From an uncultured Clostridia bacterium (GTDB lineage Bacteria; Bacillota; Clostridia; Peptostreptococcales; Anaerovoracaceae), in contig CAKQNZ010000138.1 of the NCBI GenBank assembly GCA_934255435.1, positions 1 through 5,406 of the forward strand: a DNA stretch of 5,406 nucleotides. Direction: 5' to 3'. This document shows, piece by piece, positions 1 through 5,406 of this stretch; within the stretch, counting starts at the first letter, position 1, and the number at the start of each line of letters is the position of its first letter. Below the pieces are notes generated by a model, which saw only the letters and a program-made list of their open reading frames with translations, ran no database searches and was not told the DNA's origin. The position numbers and the translations under genes were made by a program.

Positions 1-2
1 CA

Positions 3-314
3 TCATATCTGTTCCCACCGGCATTTTTTCATATCCACATGGGTATCGTCCTTCATCGTCACGCCTTCTTCAAGAAGAAGACTGTGCTGTTCATACCATC
101 CCGGCACCAGCCGTCCTGAGTGGTCCACTACCCTGTGACATGGATATTCACCATAATACTGAGACATACTCATGACTTTACCCACGAGCCTCGCATTTTT
201 CTTCCGCCCTATGAGCCCGGCTATCTGACCGTATGAGGCTACTTTCCCTGCCGGTATCTCTTCCACCACTGACAGTATCTCGTATATGAGTTCTTCATTC
301 ATCACACTGCTCAT
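3..314 (-). CDS. MGMT-family (alkyltransferase-like) DNA-binding protein with retained active-site Cys
   Basis: A 103-residue protein consisting only of the C-terminal DNA-binding domain of O6-alkylguanine-DNA alkyltransferases. In the family this domain flips out an alkylated guanine and either accepts the alkyl group on a cysteine (AGT/MGMT) or only binds the lesion and flags it for nucleotide excision repair (ATL proteins). Visible features, numbered from the chosen start: the 'IPAGKVASYGQIA' recognition-helix region at about 20-32 with Tyr28, the Arg-finger segment 'NARLVGKVM' at 40-48 (Arg42), and the active-site motif PCHRVV at 58-63 with Cys59. True ATLs have Trp (PWHR) there. The N-terminal RNase-H-like domain of Ada/Ogt is absent. 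Length and the Trp near the C-terminus resemble ATL proteins such as fission yeast Atl1. An in-frame ATG at 362 lies upstream of the predicted transcription start, while the ATG at 314 has a well-placed AAAGGTG, so I start at 314; ATG at 302 is also possible. Whether it is a methyltransferase or a lesion-binding protein is not settled. Confidence 0.85.
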   Translation of the reverse strand: MSSVMNEELIYEILSVVEEIPAGKVASYGQIAGLIGRKKNARLVGKVMSMSQYYGEYPCHRVVDHSGRLVPGWYEQHSLLLEEGVTMKDDTHVDMKKCRWEQI

Positions 315-320
315 CACTGT

Positions 321-327
321 CACCTTT
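321..327 (-). promoter_or_regulatory. Ribosome binding site that decides the start of the MGMT-like gene
   Basis: On the minus strand AAAGGTG (327 to 321) lies 6 nt before the ATG at 314. The upstream in-frame ATG at 362 has only AT-rich sequence before it and no Shine-Dalgarno match. This supports the shorter 103-residue protein. Confidence 0.6.
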
Positions 328-365
328 CTGTATGCTGCATATGCATCAGCTGTTCTTTCCATATT

Positions 366-394
366 ATTCTATTATACTATCTGTGCTATGTCAA
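366..394 (-). promoter_or_regulatory. Sigma-A-type promoter of the MGMT-like gene
   Basis: Reading the minus strand, a perfect -35 TTGACA (394 to 389) is followed after 17 nt by TAGAAT (371 to 366; 5 of 6 to TATAAT). The predicted transcript starts near position 359, which leaves a leader of about 45 nt before the ATG at 314 and puts the ATG at 362 outside the transcript. A perfect TATAAT also occurs at 376 to 371, but only 12 nt from the -35, so I do not use it. Not experimentally shown. Confidence 0.65.
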
Positions 395-426
395 AAAATC
401 AAATTAGTCGCACTATTAATGCAGCA

Positions 427-440
427 CTGTAAAAATACAG
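427..440. promoter_or_regulatory. Operator-like palindrome CTGTA-N4-TACAG in the divergent promoter region
   Basis: A perfect 5+5 inverted repeat, CTGTA (427-431) and TACAG (436-440), is separated by AAAA. It covers the position where the -35 of the permease promoter would lie (about 428-433), a classic place for a repressor. A weaker outer pair, CACTA (411-415) and TAGTG (445-449), is arranged roughly around it. The binding protein cannot be named, and no regulator gene lies in the window. A short hairpin or a chance palindrome in AT-rich DNA are the alternatives. Confidence 0.35.
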
Positions 441-447
441 CTGTTAG

Positions 448-456
448 TGTTATACT
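448..456 (+). promoter_or_regulatory. Extended -10 promoter candidate for the GntP-family permease gene
   Basis: TGTTATACT fits the extended -10 pattern TGnTATAAT with one mismatch in the hexamer. The -35 region 17 nt upstream (TGTAAA, 428-433) is poor, as is common for extended -10 promoters. The predicted start near 463 gives a leader of about 49 nt. The -35 region overlaps the CTGTA-N4-TACAG palindrome, which suggests a controlled promoter. Confidence 0.45.
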
Positions 457-511
457 GATTTCAGGGTTTTATAGTCAGATTTATTTATATTTATGAAAGG
501 AAGTCTCTGAA

Positions 512-1819
512 ATGGACGCAACAGTAATCATTTCCGGTCTTGGTGTTTTCGGTGCGCTGGCGGGGATGGCAATCTTGATCTTCAAACGTGTTTCACCGAT
601 AATAATAGGTCCGCTGGCTGCGATACTCGTATGCCTGACAGGACATATCCCGCTCTTCAAGGGAATAACTGAAACATATCTTTCGGGAGTCGCAGGTTTC
701 TTCACCTCATACTTCCTGGTGTTCCTTCTGGGCAACATCTTCGGAAACATATATCAGAATTCCGGTGCTGCTGCCAAGATAGGTGCTATCATATCAAAAA
801 AATGCGGTCCGAAGAACTGCATGCTGGCATGCATGGCTTCTGCTGCAATCCTGAGTTATGGCGGCATCAACAGTTTCGTCATCATATTCTCAGTATATCC
901 TATAGCACTGAAGCTTTTCGAGGAGGCAGACATCCCTACATATCTGCTCCCCGGCATCGTATGCGGAGGTATGTGGACATTTGCTATGACAGGTCCGTTC
1001 ACACCTCAGATACCTAACCTTGTATCTATGGACTATCTGGGTACACCGTCATATGCAGGACTTTTCCCAAGTCTTACCGGGGCCGCTGCCATGGTGATAC
1101 TTATCCTGGTTTACATGAACCGTGAAGCCAAGAAAGCACGTCTGAGAGGCGAGCATTTCCAGTGGCCGGAAAATGTAAAGAGAGTCGAAGACGATGATAA
1201 ATCACCTAACGGGGTCATTTCCATAATCCCTATAGCAGTCGTGCTCATCACCTTCAATGTCACCGACCTTGACATCGTGGTATGCCTGCTGATCGGCGTG
1301 CTGCTGGCACTGATCCTGTTCTACAGATATCTGCCTAAGACAGAAATGCTTGAAATGTTCAACTCGGCTGCCAGATCATCTGTAATAATAATAATCAACA
1401 CGGCGATCATCGTAGGATTCGGCTCTGTTGTCAAAGGCACTCCGTTCTTCGAGTTCGCTACACATCTGCTGGAAACTTCAGACGCCAACCCATATATCGT
1501 GGCTGCTGTAGGCTCCAACATATTCGCTGGTATACTGGGATCAGCTTCAGGCGGTATATCGCTGATGTACGAAACACTTAAAGATACATTCATGAACTAT
1601 GCGGCACACGGATATAATCTGGAGTACATACACAGGCTTTGCGCCGACGGCTGTGGCGGTCTTGATTCGCTGCCATGGAACGGTTCCATAGTTTCAGTAT
1701 TCGCAGTATGCAATACCACACACAAACTGTCATACAAGTACAATTTCGTGACATGCCTTGTGATACCTATCGCATGCACATTCCTGATAGCACTGCCTAT
1801 ATGTATTATTACAGGATAA
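512..1819 (+). CDS. GntP-family permease (gluconate/sugar-acid:H+ symporter family)
   Basis: A 435-residue, very hydrophobic integral membrane protein, close to the usual GntP length of about 440-450. Members import gluconate, D-glycerate, D-serine, fructuronate and similar acids with protons across the cytoplasmic membrane. Hydrophobic segments are seen at about 3-24, 28-44, 60-81, 103-133, 143-160, 183-201, 235-250, 253-272, 288-306, 327-351, 391-400 and 411-433. A charged cytoplasmic-type loop spans about 203-234. Family-like signatures include TGPFTPQIPN (160-169), GSASGGISL (343-351) and the C-terminal DSLPWNGSIVSVF and THKLSYKY stretch (385-410). The start is supported by AGGAAG (498-503), 8 nt before the ATG. 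No sugar-acid kinase, dehydratase or regulator is adjacent, so the substrate is undetermined. The gene is divergent from the MGMT-like gene and convergent with the phosphatase gene, so it is probably monocistronic and ends at the hairpins from 1911 on. Family assignment is firm; substrate is open. Confidence 0.88.
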   Translation: MDATVIISGLGVFGALAGMAILIFKRVSPIIIGPLAAILVCLTGHIPLFKGITETYLSGVAGFFTSYFLVFLLGNIFGNIYQNSGAAAKIGAIISKKCGPKNCMLACMASAAILSYGGINSFVIIFSVYPIALKLFEEADIPTYLLPGIVCGGMWTFAMTGPFTPQIPNLVSMDYLGTPSYAGLFPSLTGAAAMVILILVYMNREAKKARLRGEHFQWPENVKRVEDDDKSPNGVISIIPIAVVLITFNVTDLDIVVCLLIGVLLALILFYRYLPKTEMLEMFNSAARSSVIIIINTAIIVGFGSVVKGTPFFEFATHLLETSDANPYIVAAVGSNIFAGILGSASGGISLMYETLKDTFMNYAAHGYNLEYIHRLCADGCGGLDSLPWNGSIVSVFAVCNTTHKLSYKYNFVTCLVIPIACTFLIALPICIITG

Positions 1820-1905
1820 AGGCATATCTTAGACAAGCAAGACCAGTCTGATGTATATCACTATATATGGCTTTTGCAAAACATCCGATGCAATATATAC
1901 CATAC

Positions 1906-1956
1906 AAAAAAGATGACCGTTGCTCATAACTTTATAAGTCACGGTCATTTATTTAT
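1906..1956. terminator. Bidirectional rho-independent terminator between convergent genes
   Basis: ATGACCGT (1913-1920) pairs with ACGGTCAT (1941-1948), extended at the base by G-U (1912/1949) and A-U (1911/1950). The loop contains further partial pairing (1922-1924 with 1937-1939; ATAA with TTAT). On the plus strand it is followed by TTTATTTAT, ending permease transcripts. On the minus strand it is followed by CTTTTTTG (1912 to 1905), a good U-tract for transcripts coming from the phosphatase gene. Confidence 0.7.
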
Positions 1957-1962
1957 CTGAAA

Positions 1963-2005
1963 CAAAGCAGCGTCCGCTGCTGTCATCATACAGCGGACTG
2001 CTTTG
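1963..2005. terminator. Second long hairpin, probable terminator of the phosphatase gene
   Basis: AAAGCAG (1964-1970) and TCCGCTG (1973-1979) pair with CAGCGGA and CTGCTTT (1991-2004), closed at the base by C1963-G2005. The result is a 15-bp stem with a 2-nt CG bulge (1971-1972) and an 11-nt loop. On the minus strand it lies 37 nt after the phosphatase stop and runs into TTTGTTT. On the plus strand GATGTTTTC follows, which is weaker. It probably works with the hairpin at 1906-1956 to insulate the two convergent genes. Confidence 0.6.
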
Positions 2006-2042
2006 ATGTTTTCTTCATTCCTAATCTATGCACCGGTCCGTA

Positions 2043-2873
2043 TCAGTTACAGGAACCGGTTTTCGCACCTGCTGCCGGTGATTCGGAAGTTTTGTTTTTT
2101 AACGCAGGTATCTCTCCCACGCCGTCAAGCACCAGTCTCGGGCGATAAGGGAATTTTTTTATTTCCTCACGGTCTGTTACACCTGACAGCACCAGAACCG
2201 TGTCGAGGCCTGATTCTATACCTGCTACTATATCAGTATCCATCCTGTCTCCTATTATAGCAGCTTCATCGGAATGGACTCCAAGTATCCGAAGACCTGT
2301 CCTCATCATCAGCGGATTAGGCTTGCCTACGAAATACGCTGACTTGCCGGTAGCCATCTCTATCGGCGACACCATAGCTCTGCATGCCGGTATGATACCC
2401 TCCTCTGACGGTCCTGTGACATCGCTGTTTGTTCCTATCAGCCTTGCTCCATTGTTCACGAATCTGACTGCTTTAAGGATATTCTCATAGGTGTATGTAT
2501 TGCCTTCACCTACGATAACGAAATCCGGATCTACATCATTTATAGATATGCCTTCATCATAGAGTGCCGTTATCAGTCCCGGACCTCCTATGACATATGC
2601 ACTGCTGCCCGGGGCCTGACTGCTGATGAATCTCGCAGTGGCAAGAGCGCTGGTATAGAAATGATCCTCTTTGATGTCGAGTCCCATCCTTGCCAGCTTC
2701 TGCTGCAGCTCCTTCGGGGATCTTTCCGATGAATTCGTCAGGAACAGGAAATCCTTGTCTTCGGAATACAGCCATTCCACAAATTCCTTTACTCCCGGCA
2801 GCAGGCGGTTGCCGTGATAAATGACACCGTCCATATCACATATAAAACCTTTTTTGTTTCTCAATTCTTTCAT
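2043..2873 (-). CDS. NagD-like HAD-IIA family phosphatase
   Basis: A 276-residue cytosolic HAD-superfamily hydrolase of subfamily IIA (NagD/AraL/p-nitrophenylphosphatase type). These enzymes dephosphorylate small molecules such as nucleoside monophosphates or sugar phosphates through an aspartyl-phosphate and Mg2+. All four motifs are visible: DMDGV (nucleophile Asp13, acid Asp15), LTNSS (Thr46), GKPNP (Lys184) and GDRMDTDI (Asp209, Asp214). The C2-type cap lies between motifs II and III, about 75-180. The stretches NPDFVIVGE/DPDFVIVGE, NGAR and GLDTVLVLSGVT strongly resemble E. coli NagD (UMP phosphatase), but no nag genes are nearby, so the in vivo substrate is unknown. An open frame extends to an ATG at 2969. 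I prefer ATG 2873, which follows AAGGAGGT by 10 nt and starts just before the conserved core; ATG 2882 is too close to that site. It is separated from nifJ by a strong terminator and probably has its own promoter. Confidence 0.9.
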   Translation of the reverse strand: MKELRNKKGFICDMDGVIYHGNRLLPGVKEFVEWLYSEDKDFLFLTNSSERSPKELQQKLARMGLDIKEDHFYTSALATARFISSQAPGSSAYVIGGPGLITALYDEGISINDVDPDFVIVGEGNTYTYENILKAVRFVNNGARLIGTNSDVTGPSEEGIIPACRAMVSPIEMATGKSAYFVGKPNPLMMRTGLRILGVHSDEAAIIGDRMDTDIVAGIESGLDTVLVLSGVTDREEIKKFPYRPRLVLDGVGEIPALKNKTSESPAAGAKTGSCN

Positions 2874-2883
2874 ATTATCCATT

Positions 2884-2891
2884 ACCTCCTT
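2884..2891 (-). promoter_or_regulatory. Strong ribosome binding site that decides the phosphatase start
   Basis: AAGGAGGT (2891 to 2884) is a perfect anti-16S match on the minus strand. It is 10 nt from the ATG at 2873 and only 1 nt from the ATG at 2882, so translation should begin at 2873. The 32-residue N-terminal extension to the ATG at 2969 is then not translated. That extension (rich in Lys, Asn and His) does not resemble the HAD family. Confidence 0.7.
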
Positions 2892-2936
2892 CGAATGAAT
2901 CGCTTTCTTTCCTTCTCCATTGTTCTTTACACTTTT

Positions 2937-2991
2937 ATGATACTGCTTCATTGTTAATACAAAAAGCATTACTGTGTTAATTTTATGTTAA
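2937..2991 (-). promoter_or_regulatory. Putative promoter of the phosphatase gene with TTAACA repeats (PHO-box-like)
   Basis: On the minus strand TTAACA occurs three times: 2991-2986, 2980-2975 and 2957-2952. The first two are separated by 5 nt (TAAAA), giving an 11-nt repeat. The third sits 23 nt further on. A TATCAT (2942-2937; 5 of 6 to TATAAT) follows 9 nt after the third repeat and would start transcription near 2930, with no good -35 at 17 nt. Direct TTAACA-like repeats with spacers of about 5 nt on the coding strand are the known binding pattern of Bacillus PhoP. The link to PhoP here is inference. The region is AT-rich and chance matches are possible. Confidence 0.35.
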
Positions 2992-3020
2992 ACAGCTTGC
3001 TGCCTGCTTATACACTCTAT

Positions 3021-3072
3021 GATGCAAAAAACCGAAGACCCGGCACAGTTTCTATCCCTGTGCCGGGTCTTC
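3021..3072 (-). terminator. Rho-independent terminator of nifJ
   Basis: A perfect 15-bp stem (3034-3048 with 3058-3072; core ACCCGGCACAG) with a 9-nt loop. On the minus strand it is followed by GG and then TTTTTT (3031 to 3026). It starts 42 nt after the nifJ stop codon. The plus-strand side lacks a U-tract, so it serves nifJ only and separates it from the phosphatase gene downstream. Confidence 0.92.
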
Positions 3073-3114
3073 AGCTAAAACTATCAAAGAAGAGTTTACA
3101 TCGTCATAATACGA

Positions 3115-5406
3115 TTATAACAATGCAGTGTCTCTGTCTGCCAGTTCTTTATATGTCCTGTATTTGTCCATTGCATCTTCTTCTGTCATAGCGAAGAGCT
3201 TCTCTGCGATCTCAGGGAACTCCTTGGCCAGTGACGAGTATCTTACCTGAGCCATGATGAAGTCTCTGAAGCTTGCTGTAGGCTCCTTGGAATCAAGGAT
3301 GAACGGATTCCTGCCCTTTGCCTTGAGCTCAGGGTTGTATCTGTAAAGATGCCAGTAACCTGCCTCAACAGCTTCCTTGATGTTGGCCTGTGATTTACCC
3401 ATGCCCTTCTTGAGTCCATGGTTGATACAAGGAGCATATGCGATTATTATTGATGGTCCGTTGTATTTCTCAGCTTCGATCATAGCTTTCATCAGCTGGT
3501 TCTTGTCTGCGCCCATGCCGACCTGTGCAACATATACATATCCGTATGACATTGCCATAAGTCCCAGATCCTTCTTCTTGATCCTCTTACCTGATGCTGC
3601 GAACTTGGCGACAGCTGCCTCTGGAGTAGCCTTTGACGCCTGTCCGCCTGTATTCGAGTAAACTTCTGTATCGAATACAAGGATGTTGATATTCTCGCCT
3701 GATGCCAGAACATGGTCAAGGCCGCCGTATCCGATATCATAAGCCCATCCGTCGCCGCCGAGAGCCCATACGGACTTCTTAACGAGGTAGTCTTTCAGCT
3801 CCATGATCCTGCCGCAGAGCATATTCACTACTTCATCAGTTGTCGACATCGACTCGATAGCTTCGACGACTTTGTCGCTCTTTGCTCTTGTTTCAGTGCC
3901 GTCATCTTTGTATTCAAGCCACTCTTCTATCGCCTCTTTGACCTTTTCGTCAACGTCCAGTTCGAGAAGAGCTTTCATGTTGTGTTCTATCTTTTCTCTC
4001 ATCTGCTTTGCAGCCAGCAGCATACCGTATCCGTACTCTGCATTGTCTTCAAACAAAGAGTTTGCCCATGCCGGACCTCTGCCATTCTCATCCTTGCAGT
4101 ACGGCATAGTCGGTGCTGATGCGCCCCAAATGGATGAGCATCCTGTAGCGTTTGCTATGAGCATCCTGTCTCCAAAGAGCTGAGTTGCCAGCTTGATGTA
4201 CGGAGTCTCACCGCAGCCTGCACATGCGCCTGAGAACTCGATGTATGGTTTAGCAAACTGACTTCCCTTTACAGAAGTCTTATCTGCTTTTTCATCCTTT
4301 CTCGGCAGTTTGATGCCATATGCCCAGTTTTCGCTTTCTTTCACGACATCTGCATACGGCTTCATTACCAGAGCCTTTTCCTTTGAAGGACAGATATCTG
4401 CACAGTTGCCGCATCCCAGACAGTCGAGAGCTGAAAGCTGCATCCTGTAGTGGAGTCCTTCCATACCCTTGCCTGCAGCCTTTATGGTCTTGAAGCCTTC
4501 AGGAGCAGAGATCTTCTCAACATCATCAAGAAGCATAGGTCTGATAGCAGCATGCGGACATACGAATGAGCACTGGTTGCATTGTATACATTTGTCAGCC
4601 TGCCATTCAGGGAGATATACGGCTACGCCACGCTTCTCGTATGCAGCTGTTCCTGATGGGAATGTTCCGTCTTCCATGCCGTTGAAAGCGCTTACTGGCA
4701 GGTCATCGCCTTCCTGTCTGTTCATAGGCATGAGTATTTCTTCGATGAACTCTGGGAGTTCTTCGTATTTTTCTTTAGGGTTCTCTGCGTCAGCCCATTC
4801 GTCAGGTACATTTATCTTTCTGATAGCTGTGATACCTTCGTCTACAGCTGCACAGTTCATGTCAACGATGTTCTGACCCTTTTTCTTGTATGTCTTTTCG
4901 ATACCTTCCTTAAGGTATTCCACAGCCTTTTCTATAGGCATTACGTCTGTAAGCTTGAAGAATGCAGCCTGCATCACCATGTTGATCCTGCTTCCAAGAC
5001 CTACTTTCTCAGCAATCTTCCATGCGTTTATAACATAGAAGCTGATCTTCTTCTTAGCCAGATCTCTCTTTACTTTTGCAGGAAGAGCCTTTTCTATTTC
5101 ATCATCGCTCCACAGGCAGTTCAGCAGGAATATGCCGCCCTTTTTGAGATCCTTGAGCATATCATACTGTCTGATATATGCCTGGTTGTGACATGCTACG
5201 AAGTCTGCCTGGTTTATCAGGTATGTAGACTGTATCGGATGTTCACCGAATCTCAGATGAGATACTGTAAGACCTCCGGATTTCTTTGAGTCGTATGCAA
5301 AGTATCCCTGTGCGTACATATCAGTCTTGTCACCGATGATCTTGATAGCTGTCTTGTTGGCACCGACTGTACCATCGGAACCAAGACCCCAGAACTTACA
5401 TTTGAT
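3115..5406 (-). CDS. nifJ: Pyruvate:ferredoxin (flavodoxin) oxidoreductase, C-terminal 763 residues (5' end outside window)
   Basis: Cytosolic enzyme that converts pyruvate and CoA to acetyl-CoA and CO2 and reduces ferredoxin, using thiamine diphosphate and three [4Fe-4S] clusters. The frame stays open to the right edge; the first Met at 5319 is internal, since the preceding codons read KFWGLGSDGTVGANK, the conserved start of the gamma domain. Numbered from the edge: gamma domain about 1-210; EKR motif 257-259; 2x[4Fe-4S] ferredoxin domain with CxxCxxCxxxCP at 273-284 and CLGCGNCADICP at 329-340; then the TPP domain with CAGCGE (Cys395, Cys398), Cys423 in NATGCSS, GDGWAYDIGYGG, DTEVYSNTGGQ, and Cys660 in APCINHG. 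The first three proximal-cluster cysteines have the same spacing as Cys812, 815 and 840 of the Desulfovibrio africanus enzyme, so roughly 400-420 residues (pyruvate-binding domains I-II) are missing to the right. No frameshift or lost ligand is seen. It ends at a strong terminator and is probably highly expressed. Confidence 0.97.
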   Translation of the reverse strand: MKCKFWGLGSDGTVGANKTAIKIIGDKTDMYAQGYFAYDSKKSGGLTVSHLRFGEHPIQSTYLINQADFVACHNQAYIRQYDMLKDLKKGGIFLLNCLWSDDEIEKALPAKVKRDLAKKKISFYVINAWKIAEKVGLGSRINMVMQAAFFKLTDVMPIEKAVEYLKEGIEKTYKKKGQNIVDMNCAAVDEGITAIRKINVPDEWADAENPKEKYEELPEFIEEILMPMNRQEGDDLPVSAFNGMEDGTFPSGTAAYEKRGVAVYLPEWQADKCIQCNQCSFVCPHAAIRPMLLDDVEKISAPEGFKTIKAAGKGMEGLHYRMQLSALDCLGCGNCADICPSKEKALVMKPYADVVKESENWAYGIKLPRKDEKADKTSVKGSQFAKPYIEFSGACAGCGETPYIKLATQLFGDRMLIANATGCSSIWGASAPTMPYCKDENGRGPAWANSLFEDNAEYGYGMLLAAKQMREKIEHNMKALLELDVDEKVKEAIEEWLEYKDDGTETRAKSDKVVEAIESMSTTDEVVNMLCGRIMELKDYLVKKSVWALGGDGWAYDIGYGGLDHVLASGENINILVFDTEVYSNTGGQASKATPEAAVAKFAASGKRIKKKDLGLMAMSYGYVYVAQVGMGADKNQLMKAMIEAEKYNGPSIIIAYAPCINHGLKKGMGKSQANIKEAVEAGYWHLYRYNPELKAKGRNPFILDSKEPTASFRDFIMAQVRYSSLAKEFPEIAEKLFAMTEEDAMDKYRTYKELADRDTALL

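Noticed and set aside
371..376. Perfect TATAAT on the minus strand upstream of the MGMT-like gene
   Set aside because: It is only 12 nt from the TTGACA. The TAGAAT 5 nt further on gives the ideal 17-nt spacing.
493..510. Five-codon open frame (ATG to TGA) overlapping the permease ribosome binding site
   Set aside because: It has no Shine-Dalgarno of its own and includes the AGGAAG of the permease. It is too short to distinguish from chance, although it ends 1 nt before the permease ATG.
1321..1836. Minus-strand open frames of 79 and 90 codons under the permease gene
   Set aside because: They are shadows of the well-conserved GntP C-terminus and lack their own recognisable motifs.
1973..2004. 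Inverted repeat considered as an insertion-sequence end or attachment site
   Set aside because: No transposase or integrase, no target-site duplication and no second copy are in the window. Position and structure fit a terminator.
2003..2490. Plus-strand open frames of 85 and 96 codons opposite the phosphatase gene
   Set aside because: They lie opposite the intact HAD motifs III and IV and the cap, and the first begins inside a terminator hairpin.
2985..3191. Plus-strand open frame of 68 codons between the phosphatase and nifJ genes
   Set aside because: It runs through the perfect nifJ terminator hairpin and into the nifJ 3' end, with no family resemblance.
3712..4183. Overlapping plus-strand open frames of 135 and 126 codons inside nifJ
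   Set aside because: They lie antisense to the conserved TPP domain of nifJ, have no domain features, and have compositions expected from reading the reverse of a coding strand.
4469..4876. Plus-strand open frame of 135 codons inside nifJ
   Set aside because: It is antisense to the ferredoxin and gamma domain region, which carries intact cysteine motifs on the other strand. Its Ser/Ala-rich composition looks like a shadow.

Overview
The window looks like chromosomal DNA of a strictly anaerobic, clostridia-like Firmicute. This rests on a long pyruvate:ferredoxin oxidoreductase, moderate G+C with frequent ATA (Ile) codons, strong AGGAGG-type ribosome binding sites and U-tract terminators. Genus and species cannot be named from the sequence alone. 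No mobile element, CRISPR array, tRNA or rRNA is visible. No gene-free stretch exceeds 300 bases.

Layout, left to right. A small cysteine-bearing MGMT/alkyltransferase-like gene lies on the minus strand (3-314). It is divergent from a GntP-family permease gene on the plus strand (512-1819). The divergent intergenic region (about 315-511) holds a good sigma-A-type promoter for the minus-strand gene, an extended -10 promoter candidate for the permease, and a small palindrome placed like an operator. The permease converges on a NagD-like HAD-IIA phosphatase gene on the minus strand (2043-2873), and the gap between them (1820-2042) carries two long hairpins that act as terminators. Upstream of the phosphatase, three TTAACA hexamers precede a weak -10. 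Two of them are spaced exactly like a Bacillus-type PhoP (PHO) box. A perfect 15-bp terminator (3034-3072) then separates the phosphatase from the 3' two-thirds of nifJ (3115 to the right edge, minus strand), whose 5' end lies outside the window.

The four genes do not form an obvious pathway. nifJ is central anaerobic carbon metabolism, the permease imports an unidentified sugar acid or related carboxylate, the HAD protein is a small-molecule phosphatase, and the alkyltransferase-like protein belongs to DNA repair or damage recognition. Each appears to be its own transcription unit. I see no clear novel multi-gene system. The items most worth checking are the PHO-box-like repeats before the phosphatase and the alkyltransferase, which has ATL-like length but keeps the reactive cysteine.
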